In this document: positions 34,016-43,127 of the stretch, in pieces
Position numbering within the stretch: position 1 is the first letter of the stretch
How the letters are laid out: every line of letters begins with the position of its first letter
DNA from: AWTP1-13 sp050248715
GTDB taxonomy: Bacteria > Pseudomonadota > Alphaproteobacteria > Rhizobiales > Hyphomicrobiaceae
Direction: 5' to 3'
Assembly (NCBI GenBank): GCA_050248715.1
Contig: JBFWRV010000005.1
Span: 86,620 to 150,619, forward strand
DNA: 64,000 bases
Translations under genes and position numbers: made by a program
The notes under the pieces: generated by a model
Database searches by the model: none
Told to the model about the DNA's origin: nothing
The model's input: only the letters and a program-made list of their open reading frames with translations

Positions 34016-34677
34016 GGCGTGTGAGCATCCGGGCGCGCTTCCTTCCTGGGCCGGCCCTGCGTGGCACCACGGACGATGTCCTGCATGGCCGCGCCGAAGC
34101 GGGAGAAGGCCGTGCCGAATTGCTCCAGGCCGTCCAGTGTCTGCTGACCCCGGCGCAGCCGCCGGTCGAGCGCCGCCATGGTGCGGGCGAGGCCTGCATC
34201 ATCGTCCTCGAGCCAGATCCGGAACACCGAGGCATAGGTCAGCCCGAGGCCCGCCACGCGCAATGCGCCCGTCGCCCCATCGGTGCCGATGCCGGCCGAC
34301 TGCAGCATCCAGTGCTGCGAGGCGAGATATGGGCCGGCAAGCGAAAAGTCGGCGGCGCCCGAGGCATAGATCGACTTCAGCGCCGGCTTGTAAGGCCCCA
34401 GCACATCGAAGCGCGTCATGATGGTGTCGAACAGGGCGTCGCGCTTCTCCTGTCCCTCGCTGCGCGAGGGCGTCCGTTTCAGGACCTCGTCGTCGACGGC
34501 ACGCAGCAACGCGGCGATGATGTCGGTCTTGCCGGTGAACTCCGTGCGCAGGTCAGCAAGCGACACGCCGGCGCCCTCGGCGATGTCGAGCAGCGCGACG
34601 TCGCCCCAGGGCTTCTTCGCCGCCTGGTCGAGCGCAGCCGCCAGCAGGCGACCCTTGGCAGTGGATTGGTCGAGCAT
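34012..34677 (-). CDS. TetR-family transcriptional regulator
   Basis: A 221-residue protein with an N-terminal TetR-type helix-turn-helix (DVALLDIAEGAGVSLADLRT then FTGKTDIIAALLRA) and an all-helical ligand domain. ATG at 34677 has an AGGAGG site. A Pro/Arg-rich tail ends the protein. It is translationally coupled to csaA. A COQ9-like fold is a more distant alternative because COQ9 shares the TetR fold, but the recognition helix favours a DNA-binding role. Target and ligand unknown. Confidence 0.75.
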   Translation of the reverse strand: MLDQSTAKGRLLAAALDQAAKKPWGDVALLDIAEGAGVSLADLRTEFTGKTDIIAALLRAVDDEVLKRTPSRSEGQEKRDALFDTIMTRFDVLGPYKPALKSIYASGAADFSLAGPYLASQHWMLQSAGIGTDGATGALRVAGLGLTYASVFRIWLEDDDAGLARTMAALDRRLRRGQQTLDGLEQFGTAFSRFGAAMQDIVRGATQGRPRKEARPDAHTP

Positions 34678-34793
34678 CGGGAGCCTCCTTGCCTTCATAC
34701 ATCGGGGAAAACCCGAGGCAAATCAACTGCGCAGGGCTACCGCGCGTGCCGGACATGGCATCGTGGTGAAGCACCAGGGAATGCGGCTCATAG

Positions 34794-34931
34794 GCACCGG
34801 CGCACGGCGCCGTCCACGAGGCCGCATCGTGCGGGCAATACCTGTACCGGCACGATGGCAAGTGCGTCGACGCCCGCGACAGAACCCCCGGCGAATGGTC
34901 CGACTCGATGAGGGCACGCCCGGCGTGGTGA
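34794..34931 (+). pseudogene. Probable remnant of a small cysteine-containing secreted protein
   Basis: This plus-strand frame lies between a stop at 34791 and TGA at 34929-34931 and has no usable start codon. It reads like real protein: AASCGQYLYRHDGKCVDARD (20 residues) then a WSDSMRARPAW end, with two cysteines spaced as in small periplasmic proteins. A strong intrinsic terminator on the same strand follows 38 bases later (34969-35001), as expected for a gene ending here. The signal peptide and start appear lost, or are frameshifted beyond recognition. The rest of the 34699-35015 gap holds nothing else I can support. Confidence 0.35.
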
Positions 34932-34968
34932 TCTTGCCCTGATCGCCGGGCGCCTGCTTCCGTAACCT

Positions 34969-35001
34969 GCCCCGCCCGCGTCCCGGGCGGGGCTCTCTTT
35001 T
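34969..35001 (+). terminator. Strong intrinsic terminator (plus strand, possibly bidirectional)
   Basis: GCCCCGCCCG (34969-34978) and CGGGCGGGGC (34984-34993) form a perfect 10-bp stem with a 5-base loop, followed by TCTCTTTTG on the plus strand. It lies 23 bases beyond the stop of the minus-strand gene at 35016 and just after the plus-strand remnant, so it may serve both directions. Confidence 0.8.
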
Positions 35002-35015
35002 GCCGAGCCGGCCGC

Positions 35016-35591
35016 TCAGCGCTTGTCCGTCCAGCTTTCGGAAAAGGCCAGCGCGCAGGTGCTGAAGGGCCGACCTTCGCGCTCGCGCTTCCACGGCTTG
35101 CCCGCCGCCTCGACGCCGTTGCGCGACAGCCGCGCGCCGAGAGCGGGGATCAGCACCGTGCAGACGCCATAGCGCCGTCCGCCGGCTCCCGGTTGCGTGT
35201 GGATCAGCAGGGGGTCGCCGATGTCGTACCAGGTGAGCGAAATATCCTCTCCGCGGGCCGCGATGCGCTCGGTCCAGAAATAGCGCGGGTCGCCGGACTT
35301 GCTGAACTCGGCGTCGGAGACGGGGATGGTCGTGTCCAGGAGCTCCGCGTTCAGCATGCCCTGCACGGTTGTCTGAAGCCAGCGGGCCATTGCGATGTTG
35401 TCGGAGTAGATGCGCCAGCGGCCCTCCGTCAGCTCGCTCTTGAGATAGAGCACGTGTCCCGGCCCGGCCGGCGAAAAAATGATGCGCCAATAGCTGGCAT
35501 TGGTCGTGAAGTTGTCGCTGTCCTCTCTGGCAAGCCTGATGAAAGGGTTCTCGCCGGTGACGATGACAGAGTTGGGATCCGCGGTGCTCAT
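35016..35591 (-). CDS. Hypothetical protein, 191 residues
   Basis: Start ATG 35591 with a GGAGG site; the open frame upstream to 36242 is antisense to another gene and is rejected. The product begins MSTADPNSVIVTGENPFIRL, is soluble, beta-rich and aromatic (several Trp/Tyr), with no signal peptide or membrane segment. I do not recognise a family. It is divergent from the C1-peptidase/hydrolase fusion across 234 bases, which must contain both promoters, and ends at a strong terminator. Joint function with the divergent gene is possible but unproven. Confidence 0.75.
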   Translation of the reverse strand: MSTADPNSVIVTGENPFIRLAREDSDNFTTNASYWRIIFSPAGPGHVLYLKSELTEGRWRIYSDNIAMARWLQTTVQGMLNAELLDTTIPVSDAEFSKSGDPRYFWTERIAARGEDISLTWYDIGDPLLIHTQPGAGGRRYGVCTVLIPALGARLSRNGVEAAGKPWKREREGRPFSTCALAFSESWTDKR

Positions 35592-35825
35592 TGCCAGTTC
35601 CTCCTTTGACGCCGCCGTGACGATGCGGCGTTGGCCAATAGTGAAGCCAATCCTCTGCGCAGCGCAATCCGGGTAGTGCAGCCGCTCATCACGGCCCATT
35701 GACTCGTGCGTGCAGGGTGCGCAAGCTGTGGCCGGGGCTGTTCCCGCATATTCCGCAGCCCACGGACAGACTTGCAATTGATAGTCGGGACCCCAGGGTC
35801 CCGTGCAAATGTTTTCGGAGGCGAC

Positions 35826-37910
35826 ATGCCCACAATCCGTCTCGGCAATCGGGCGCTCGATGCGCGTCCCGATCGTGTCGACATGCGCGACTACCCCTAT
35901 CGGCCCCCCCTGGTCAGCCTGCCGGAGCAATGGCCGCCGCCGGCTTGGATCCGCAAATATCTGCCCGATTACGCCGCCGATGACATGGTGCTCAACCAGG
36001 GCAACGAAGGCGCCTGCACCGGCTTCGGCCTGGCGGCCGTCGTCAACTTCCTCAATTGGGAGGCATGGAAGAGAGCGGAGATCGACAGGCTGAACCAATC
36101 GGTGCCGAGCAAGCCGCCAGCGCCGCCCGAGCAGGTCAGCGCGCGTATGCTCTATCAGAATGCGCGTCTCTACGACGAATGGAAGGGCGAGGACTACGAC
36201 GGCTCTAGCTGCCGCGGCGCCATGAAGGGCCTGCTCAAGCACGGGGTCTGCTCAATGAAGCACTGGCCCTACGGCACCAAGAAGAAGCCCGGCCTTCCGC
36301 AAGACGGCTGGGAGGACGACGCGGCCGCGACACCTCTGGGCGCCTACTATCGCATCGCCACCGATTGGATCGTCGCCCTCCAGGCCGCCATCAAGGAAGT
36401 GCACGCAATCTATGTCTCGGCCAACGTCCACGAGGGCTGGGAGCAGCTCAAGCCGGCAAAGTCCATCGACGCGGCAGTCATCGCGCCGCCCAGCAGCTCG
36501 GAGCGCGGCGGCCACGCCTTCGCGCTCGTCGGCTACCGGGCGGACGGTTTCATCGTCCAGAATTCCTGGGGAGCGGAATGGGGCTTTCAGGGCTTCGCGG
36601 TGCTGCCCTACGAGGATTGGCTCGAGAACGGTTATGACGCGTGGGTTCTCGCACTTGGGGCGCCCCTCAAGCGCGTCGCCCCCAAGATTGCCCAGACCCC
36701 TGTTTCGCTGCCGGCACGAGCGGGCCAGCAGCAGGACACGGTTCCTGCCGCCGCAGTCGAGAGGAAGTCGGCCTTGCCGGCGCGGTGGTCCGAGAACGAG
36801 GTTGCGCGCCACGTGCTGATCGTGGGGCCGAACGGACGGCCGGTTCGCCACCTGGTCGAGGCCCTCGACGAGGCAGACGGCGTGCACAAGGTCGTGGGCG
36901 GCGGCATCGAGACCGCACGCGCCAAAGGTTTCAAGCACGTCGTTCTCTATGCCCATGGCGGTCTCAACGACAGGGAGGCCGGACTGGCGCGAGCGCGCAA
37001 CATGGGACCCTGGTTCGAAGTCAACGGCATCTATCCGATCTTCGTTGTCTGGCAGACGGGCTTCTTCGAGACGGCAAGGAATGTCATCGCCGGCTTCGCG
37101 CAGGAGCTGGCCGGCCCGGAGAAGCCGCCAGCCACGGGCGGCCTGCTGGAAATCCTCCGCGATCGGCTCGACAGAAGCTTCGAATGGTCGGCGCGCCAGC
37201 TGGGTGTCAAGGCGATCTGGGAGGACATGAAGATGCGCGCCGACCTCGCCAGCCTCAAGGAAGGCGCGACCGGGTTGGCTGCCCGCAGCATGCTGGCGAA
37301 CCTCGAGGACACCAAGCTGCACGTCATCGGCCATTCGGCGGGAGCAATCCTGCTCGGGCACTTCATCGCCGCGCTCGCCCGCAGCAAGGCAAAGGTCGCC
37401 TCGTGCGAATTGTGGGCACCGGCCTGCACGGTCGACTTTGCCGTCAAGACATTCGGAGCCGCCCTCAAGGGCGGCAGGCTGGCTGCCGCACGCACCGTCA
37501 TCGAGGTGTTGTCCGACGCGAACGAGAAGCGGCACTACACGGTGCCGGCCCTTTACTCGAAATCGCTTCTCTATCTGGTGTCGCGCGCGCTCGAGCCCGA
37601 TCACAAGACGCCGGTGCTGGGCATGGAGATGGCAATGCCCGACCGCGAGGACATCGCGAAGGCCTTGAATGTCTTCGACGACAAGGCCTTGACTGTCCTC
37701 AAGCGCTGGAGCACCGCTGCCAAGAACGTGTCGTACCGGACCCCGGTTGCCGTGCCGGCCGTGCCTACGCGGCGCATCAACGGACACGTCGAGACCATCG
37801 ACGCAGACCATGGCTCGTTCGACAACAGCCTGGACAGTTTCGATCGCGAGCTCGCCAACATCCTGGGAGGGAAGCCTCCGCGCCCGGCGTTGGACTTGAC
37901 CGGCTTTTGA
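35826..37910 (+). CDS. Fusion of papain-like (C1) cysteine peptidase and alpha/beta-hydrolase-like domain
   Basis: A 694-residue protein without signal peptide. The N-terminal half is a C1A-type peptidase: LNQGNEGACTGFGLA holds catalytic C64 with the oxyanion Gln, SERGGHAFALVGY holds H230, and VQNSWGAEWGFQGFA holds N246; the triad is complete. A linker (about 280-330) leads to a second module with VVLYAHGGLNDREAGLARAR (HGG) and a nucleophile elbow GHSAG with Ser about 504, typical of serine alpha/beta hydrolases. ATG at 35826 follows a GGAGG site. There is no obvious propeptide. The combination of a protease and an esterase/lipase-like fold in one cytoplasmic chain is uncommon. The role is unknown; self-processing or effector-like function is speculation. 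Confidence 0.8.
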   Translation: MPTIRLGNRALDARPDRVDMRDYPYRPPLVSLPEQWPPPAWIRKYLPDYAADDMVLNQGNEGACTGFGLAAVVNFLNWEAWKRAEIDRLNQSVPSKPPAPPEQVSARMLYQNARLYDEWKGEDYDGSSCRGAMKGLLKHGVCSMKHWPYGTKKKPGLPQDGWEDDAAATPLGAYYRIATDWIVALQAAIKEVHAIYVSANVHEGWEQLKPAKSIDAAVIAPPSSSERGGHAFALVGYRADGFIVQNSWGAEWGFQGFAVLPYEDWLENGYDAWVLALGAPLKRVAPKIAQTPVSLPARAGQQQDTVPAAAVERKSALPARWSENEVARHVLIVGPNGRPVRHLVEALDEADGVHKVVGGGIETARAKGFKHVVLYAHGGLNDREAGLARARNMGPWFEVNGIYPIFVVWQTGFFETARNVIAGFAQELAGPEKPPATGGLLEILRDRLDRSFEWSARQLGVKAIWEDMKMRADLASLKEGATGLAARSMLANLEDTKLHVIGHSAGAILLGHFIAALARSKAKVASCELWAPACTVDFAVKTFGAALKGGRLAAARTVIEVLSDANEKRHYTVPALYSKSLLYLVSRALEPDHKTPVLGMEMAMPDREDIAKALNVFDDKALTVLKRWSTAAKNVSYRTPVAVPAVPTRRINGHVETIDADHGSFDNSLDSFDRELANILGGKPPRPALDLTGF

Positions 37911-37918
37911 TCCATGCC

Positions 37919-37945
37919 CGTGCGGCACTACGAGCATGCCGCACG
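37919..37945 (+). terminator. Hairpin after the peptidase-hydrolase gene
   Basis: CGTGCGGC (37919-37926) and GCCGCACG (37938-37945) form a perfect 8-bp stem with an 11-base loop, 8 bases beyond the stop. There is no T-run. Probably a terminator or 3' stabiliser separating this gene from metX at 38004. Confidence 0.45.
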
Positions 37946-38003
37946 CACCGGAACTGAAAGAATCCGTTGACTTTCCCAGGGAGGTGCCTAGCTAACAACG
38001 CTT

Positions 38004-39209
38004 ATGAACACGGTGAACCAGCGCGAGTTCCTCAAGGCGGCGGACGCGCGCCTGCTGGAGGCCAACACCCCCAGCTGCGACATCCTCGATGTCCCCGCCG
38101 GCGAGCCGCTGCGGCTCGACTGCGACCGGCTGCTCGCACCCTTTCGCATTGCCTACAAGACCTATGGCGCGCTGAATGGCGCCAAGTCGAACGCCATCCT
38201 CATCGCTCACGCACTGACCATGGACCAGTACGTGGCAAGCGAGAACCCGGTCACCGGCAAGCCCGGATGGTGGGAGAACATGGTCGGCCCAGGCAAGCCG
38301 ATCGACACCGATCGCTTCTTCGTCATCTGCGCCAACATCCTGGGCGGCTGCATGGGCTCCACCGGGCCCGCCAGCATCAATCCGGCGACCGGCAAGCCCT
38401 GGGGGCTCGACTTTCCGGTCATCACCATCGGCGACATGGTGGATGCGCAGGTCCGGCTCGTCGACCATCTGGGCATCGGCGAGCTGTTCTCGGTCATCGG
38501 CGGCTCGATGGGCGGCATGCAGGTGCTGGAGTGGGCATCGCGCCACAAGGAGCGCGTGTTCAGCGCCATGCCGATTGCCACTGCCGCATGGCACTCCTCG
38601 CAGAATATCGCCTTCCACGAGGTCGGCCGTCAGGCGGTCATGGCGGACCCGGAGTGGGCCCAGGGCCGCTATCTCGAGCTTGGCAGGGAGCCGCGCAACG
38701 GTCTTGCGGTTGCGCGCATGGCCGCGCACATCACCTACCTTTCGGAAGAAGCGCTGCACCACAAGTTCGGACGCAACCTGCAGGACCGCGACACCAAGAC
38801 GTTCAGCTTCAACGCCGACTTCCAGGTCGAGAGCTACCTGCGCCACCAGGGCTCCACCTTTGTCGACCGCTTCGACGCCAACAGCTACCTCTACATCACG
38901 CGTGCGATGGACTACTTCGACCTCGCCGCCGAGCACGGCGATGTGCTGGCCAATGCCTTCAAGGGCACCAAGACGCGCTTCTGCGTCGTCTCGTTCACGA
39001 GCGACTGGCTCTATCCCACGCGCGAGAGCCGGGAGATCGTGCAGGCACTCAACGCGGTGGCGGCCAACGTCAGCTTTGTGGAGGTGGAGTCCGACAAGGG
39101 CCATGACGCCTTCCTGCTCGACGAGCCCGAACTTTCCGCCGCCGTGCGCGGCTTCCTGAACGCGGCGGCCGGCAAGCGCGGGCTCGAGCCGGCGCGGGAG
39201 ACGCGCTGA
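38004..39209 (+). CDS. metX: Homoserine O-acetyltransferase (or succinyltransferase) MetX
   Basis: A 401-residue alpha/beta-hydrolase-fold enzyme of methionine synthesis, acylating homoserine from an acyl-CoA. The nucleophile elbow GGSMGGMQ places the catalytic serine at about 168; Asp in SDWLYP and His in GHDAFLLD complete the triad. The conserved CANILGGCMGSTGPASINP segment is present. metW begins at the base directly after the stop. Acetyl versus succinyl donor cannot be told reliably from sequence. I see no convincing SAM-II riboswitch in the 90-base leader. Confidence 0.93.
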   Translation: MNTVNQREFLKAADARLLEANTPSCDILDVPAGEPLRLDCDRLLAPFRIAYKTYGALNGAKSNAILIAHALTMDQYVASENPVTGKPGWWENMVGPGKPIDTDRFFVICANILGGCMGSTGPASINPATGKPWGLDFPVITIGDMVDAQVRLVDHLGIGELFSVIGGSMGGMQVLEWASRHKERVFSAMPIATAAWHSSQNIAFHEVGRQAVMADPEWAQGRYLELGREPRNGLAVARMAAHITYLSEEALHHKFGRNLQDRDTKTFSFNADFQVESYLRHQGSTFVDRFDANSYLYITRAMDYFDLAAEHGDVLANAFKGTKTRFCVVSFTSDWLYPTRESREIVQALNAVAANVSFVEVESDKGHDAFLLDEPELSAAVRGFLNAAAGKRGLEPARETR

Positions 39210-39845
39210 ATGCTGGCGCCTGCGACCCCGGCAACGGCGCGCGTCGACCATCTGCTGATCGCGGAGATGGTGGCTGCGGGCTCGCGCGTGCTCGACGTCG
39301 GCTGCGGCGACGGCGCCCTGCTGCAGCTCCTCTCCGACTCCAAGAATGTCGACGGCCGCGGTATCGAGGTCTCGCGCGACCGGGTCAACGCCTGCGTAGC
39401 GCGCGGTCTCTCCGTCATACAGGGCGATGCCGACCGCGATCTCGCCGACTATCCCGACGGCGCGTTCGACTACGCCATCCTGAGCCTCACCATCCAGGCG
39501 ACGCGGCAACCCAAGCCGGTTCTCGAGCAGCTGCTGCGCATCGGCCGGCGAGCCATCGTCTCGTTCCCGAACTTCGGCCACTGGCAGGTGCGGGCGCAGC
39601 TGCTGTTCACGGGGCGGATGCCCGTGACCGAGAACCTTCCCGACGCCTGGTACGTCAGCCCCAACGCGCACCTGTGCACGATCAAGGACTTCGCCAATCT
39701 GTGCCGGGTGATCGACGCGCGGGTGGAACGTTCGGTGGCCTTCAACGCCTGGGGCCGGCGGCTCGGCACCTGGGTGCCCCTCACCATGCATAACCTGCTG
39801 GGCGAGAAGGCCGTCTTCATGCTGACACGCTCGCAGCCCTACTGA
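39210..39845 (+). CDS. metW: Methionine biosynthesis protein MetW
   Basis: A 211-residue SAM-methyltransferase-fold protein. The motif VLDVGCGDGALLQLL (about residues 29-43) and the family blocks AILSLTIQATRQPKPVLEQL and FPNFGHWQVR are clear. MetW works with MetX, supporting its activity. Its start abuts the metX stop, so they are translationally coupled. Confidence 0.93.
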   Translation: MLAPATPATARVDHLLIAEMVAAGSRVLDVGCGDGALLQLLSDSKNVDGRGIEVSRDRVNACVARGLSVIQGDADRDLADYPDGAFDYAILSLTIQATRQPKPVLEQLLRIGRRAIVSFPNFGHWQVRAQLLFTGRMPVTENLPDAWYVSPNAHLCTIKDFANLCRVIDARVERSVAFNAWGRRLGTWVPLTMHNLLGEKAVFMLTRSQPY

Positions 39846-39925
39846 CGGGATATTCGTTCCGGCCACGGTTCTCGCCATGGCAGATCGACTCCTGTAGCCT
39901 TACCGCCACAGCAAGGAGGGGAGCA

Positions 39926-41548
39926 ATGCCCACAGGACGCGCACTCGCAGTTTCTCTGTGCCTCGCGGTAGGCTTGGTCGCGCATGCGCTGGCCTCTGAC
40001 AACTCTTCTTCCGCTCAATCCCCGCAGCCACTGGCGACAGGGTCGACGGCTCCCATCGACGCAGGGCTCGGACCGGAGCTGGCGGCGAAGCTCAGTGACG
40101 GCGCGCAGATGGCGGCGGACCGCGACGATCGCGCGGCCCTCGCCAAGTTCTACGCCGCGCGCCAGAACGAGCCCGTGTGGGTCGGCGCCTCCGGGCTGAC
40201 GCCCGCGGCCAAGGCTGTGATAGCGGAAATCCGGAACGCCGATGCATGGGGATTGGAGGCTTCCGCATTCAAGCTGCCGGCGCTGCCCGCGAGCGGAGAG
40301 CCCTCGCGCGCCGACAGGGCGGATGCGGAGATCGCGCTGAGCCTCGCCATCCTGAAGTACGCGCGCCATGCCCGCGGCAGCCGCGCCGACCCGGCAACGC
40401 TGAGCAAGCATCTCGACCGCAAGCTCCCCCTGCTCGAGCCTGGCGAGGTCATCGCTGCGGCAGCGAAGGCCGAGGAGCCCGATGCTTTCCTGCGCTTCCT
40501 GCACCCCAAACACCCCCAGTTCGAAGCGCTGCGGCAGGTCTACCTCAAGCTGAAGGCCGGCCAGAAAGTCGCCTCCGAAGGCGAGGGCCCGACCGCTCAC
40601 GACAAGAAGGCCGGCAAGGTCAAGGCACCCGCCCCCGCCGCCCAGGCGAGCGCCCGCCGGGTGCTGGTCAACATGGAAGCATGGCGCTGGATGCCCGAGC
40701 AACTCGGTAGCTTCTATGTGTGGGTCAACGTCCCCGAGTTCACCTTGCGCGTCGTCAAAGACGGCGAGGTGATCCACACCGAGCGCGTGATCGTCGGCAA
40801 GCAGGACACGCCAACACCGGTCTTCTCCCAGGATATGGAGCAGGTGATCTTCCATCCGTTCTGGGGCGTGCCGGATTCGATCAAGAGGCATGACATTCTG
40901 CCGAGCCTCGCGCGTGGCAGCACACGCGTGCTGTCGCGCCACAACCTGCGCCTCCAGCGCGGCGGGCGCGATGTCGATCCGGAGTCGGTAGACTGGTCGA
41001 GCGCCGACATCCGCAACTTCCACGTCTATCAGCCGCCGGGCAACGGCAACGTGCTGGGGGTGGTGAAGTTCCGATTTCCCAACAAGCACGACGTCTACAT
41101 GCACGATACGCCGACCAAGAACCTCTTCAACGCGCCCGTGCGCACGTTCAGCCACGGCTGCATGCGGGTTCGCGATCCGCAGAAGCTGGCCGAGCTGCTG
41201 CTGGCGGAAGAGAAGGGGTGGCCCGCGTCGCGTGTCGCCAGCGCCATGGCGCCGGGCGGACCGCAGAACAGCCAGATCAACCTCACCCGCAAGGTCCCGG
41301 TGCACGTGACCTATTTCACAGCCGTGGCCGCGGACGACGGCAAGCTCAAGGTGTACCCGGACATCTACGACCACGAGAGCAAGATTGCCCTCGGCATCGA
41401 GGGCAAGGCGCACCTGATCCCGCGCTGGAAGGAGGACCGGCAGCCTGCCCAGGCCGAAGTCATCGGCCGGCTGTCGGAGAGCATCAACGACATCCCCAGC
41501 AAGAAGGATTGGTCGAGGCGCGTGCTCGAGCCCTTTGGGAATTATTGA
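39926..41548 (+). CDS. L,D-transpeptidase (YkuD family)
   Basis: A 540-residue periplasmic enzyme that forms 3-3 cross-links in peptidoglycan or anchors proteins to it. A signal peptide occupies about residues 1-22 (ALAVSLCLAVGLVAHALA). The N-terminal part is a helical scaffold/peptidoglycan-binding region; the YkuD domain carries catalytic FSHGCMRV with C412. The motif HDTPTKNLFNAPVRTFSHGC is typical of the large YcbB-like proteins. ATG at 39926 has an AAGGAGGGG site. It is next to a DUF882 peptidase-like gene, also envelope-related. Confidence 0.9.
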   Translation: MPTGRALAVSLCLAVGLVAHALASDNSSSAQSPQPLATGSTAPIDAGLGPELAAKLSDGAQMAADRDDRAALAKFYAARQNEPVWVGASGLTPAAKAVIAEIRNADAWGLEASAFKLPALPASGEPSRADRADAEIALSLAILKYARHARGSRADPATLSKHLDRKLPLLEPGEVIAAAAKAEEPDAFLRFLHPKHPQFEALRQVYLKLKAGQKVASEGEGPTAHDKKAGKVKAPAPAAQASARRVLVNMEAWRWMPEQLGSFYVWVNVPEFTLRVVKDGEVIHTERVIVGKQDTPTPVFSQDMEQVIFHPFWGVPDSIKRHDILPSLARGSTRVLSRHNLRLQRGGRDVDPESVDWSSADIRNFHVYQPPGNGNVLGVVKFRFPNKHDVYMHDTPTKNLFNAPVRTFSHGCMRVRDPQKLAELLLAEEKGWPASRVASAMAPGGPQNSQINLTRKVPVHVTYFTAVAADDGKLKVYPDIYDHESKIALGIEGKAHLIPRWKEDRQPAQAEVIGRLSESINDIPSKKDWSRRVLEPFGNY

Positions 41549-41786
41549 CGATCGGCAGGGAATAGTGGTGTGCGGAGCACTGCCCACCCGATGCAACCTG
41601 TCCTGCCGCGAAGTTGCCGCAGTGACGTGTTGAATATTGTTCGGGGTTCTTCAACGGGTTGATTGCTCGAGACCGCGCCGAACGGGGCACGTCGGGCACA
41701 TGAGTCCGGGGACAGGTTGCCGATCGAGGCCCGAGGCGCATCAGACGCCTGCAGCCCGGCCGGTGACAAAAGACGAGGGAACGAGC

Positions 41787-43127
41787 TTGCCAGCGCGCAG
41801 CAGGCGTTTCGCCTTGTGGGTTGCCGTGTGCGCTCTCGCCCTCGGTGGCGGCGCCACCACCATCACGGCCAACTCGACCCGCGACCGAACCATCTCCTTC
41901 TACAGCGTCAACACCAAGGAGACGCTGACCGTCCAGTACATGAAGAACGGCAAGCGCATCCCCGAGGCGATGCAGAAGATCAATTGGATCCTGCGCGACT
42001 GGCGCAAGGACGAGCCGACGGAGATGGATCCCGACCTGGTCGACCTCGTCTGGGAGATTCACAACGAGCTGGGCTCGCAAGAGCCCATCAACATCATCTC
42101 CGGCTACCGTTCGCGCGGCACCAACGACCTGCTCCGCCGCACGGTCGGCGGCCAGGCCAGCCAGAGCCGCCACATCCTCGGCAAAGCCATGGATGTCAGC
42201 TTCCCCGACGTGCCGGTGAAGCGGCTGCGCTACTCGGCGCTGATCCGCGAACGTGGCGGCGTCGGCTACTACCCGACCTCGGCGACGCCGTTCGTGCACC
42301 TCGACACCGACCGCGTGCGCGCTTGGCCGCGACTGCCGCGCCAGGAGCTGGCGCTGCTGTTTCCCAACGGGCGCACCGAGCATGCGCCGGCCGATGGGGG
42401 AAGCCTCACGCCCGAAGACTCGCGCCGCGCGCGCGCAAACAACTCCGAGCTCGCGGCGGAGATTGCCGAGTTCCACACGCTGCGCTCGCAGCCGAAGCCG
42501 CCGATGCAGGTGGCCTCGCTGGCGCCCTCGCTGCCGCAGTTGCTCGCCGCGCCGCGGCTGGTCGAGCGGCCAGTCTCCGCCGGCACGCGGGTCACCGAGC
42601 AGGAGCGGGCAAGGCTGGCCGCGCTATCCGCAGCGCCGCCGCGGCTGGTCATCGGCCCCGCACCGGCCCGGCGTGCCAAGCCGGCAAACGAGGAAGTTGT
42701 GCGCTGGGGCGAGATGCGAGTTGCCTCCGCCGAGCCGGCATCGGGGGGCGGCGCTGGCGGCTTGAAGGGAGGCGGCCTGCTCGGCGGCGACACGTTCGTG
42801 CCGGCACCTGCCTACGACGAGGAGCACCCGGAGGAGCTCTCCTACCGCCCATTCCCGATCGCGCCGTTCCTGACGGCCACGGCCTCGGCCGATGATCCGG
42901 CACTGGCGCGCATGGTGCATCCCGACCTCAACAAGGTGCTCGAGATGCTGGACCAGTACACGAGCGCACAGCCGATGCGCCTGCGGCCCGGAGCACAGAC
43001 CGCCCGACTGATGTGGGCGCAGGAATTCAGGGGCGAGGCCATCGATCTGTCGAGCCTGATCGACCTCGGCGCGTCGCGGGCGGGAAAAAACCCCTCAGGC
43101 CGGCGCGTACTGACGCAGCGGCAATAG
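41787..43127 (+). CDS. DUF882 / M15-like peptidoglycan peptidase-family protein
   Basis: A protein of about 446 residues. A signal peptide follows the start (RRFALWVAVCALALGG). The DUF882 domain (about 30-190) holds SGYRSRGTND, QSRHILGKAMDVSFPD and PFVHLDTDRVRAW, the His/Asp/His zinc ligands of M15-type D,D-carboxypeptidases such as MepA/VanX relatives. The rest is low-complexity Ala/Pro-rich. TTG at 41787 is chosen for its GAGGGA site six bases upstream; GTG 41763, ATG 41700 and TTG 41637 are alternatives. It follows the L,D-transpeptidase gene in the same direction. Confidence 0.85.
   Translation: MPARSRRFALWVAVCALALGGGATTITANSTRDRTISFYSVNTKETLTVQYMKNGKRIPEAMQKINWILRDWRKDEPTEMDPDLVDLVWEIHNELGSQEPINIISGYRSRGTNDLLRRTVGGQASQSRHILGKAMDVSFPDVPVKRLRYSALIRERGGVGYYPTSATPFVHLDTDRVRAWPRLPRQELALLFPNGRTEHAPADGGSLTPEDSRRARANNSELAAEIAEFHTLRSQPKPPMQVASLAPSLPQLLAAPRLVERPVSAGTRVTEQERARLAALSAAPPRLVIGPAPARRAKPANEEVVRWGEMRVASAEPASGGGAGGLKGGGLLGGDTFVPAPAYDEEHPEELSYRPFPIAPFLTATASADDPALARMVHPDLNKVLEMLDQYTSAQPMRLRPGAQTARLMWAQEFRGEAIDLSSLIDLGASRAGKNPSGRRVLTQRQ

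Noticed and set aside
34418..34942. Long plus-strand open frame over the TetR gene
   Set aside because: It is antisense to a gene with clear TetR motifs and has a composition typical of a shadow frame.
35592..36242. Upstream extension of the 191-residue hypothetical frame
   Set aside because: It runs antisense to the C1 peptidase domain; a good ribosome-binding site supports ATG 35591 instead.
37946..38003. Possible SAM-II riboswitch before metX
   Set aside because: metX in alphaproteobacteria is often preceded by SAM-II, but I could not find its conserved blocks or pseudoknot pairing in this leader; only a GCTAA word is shared.
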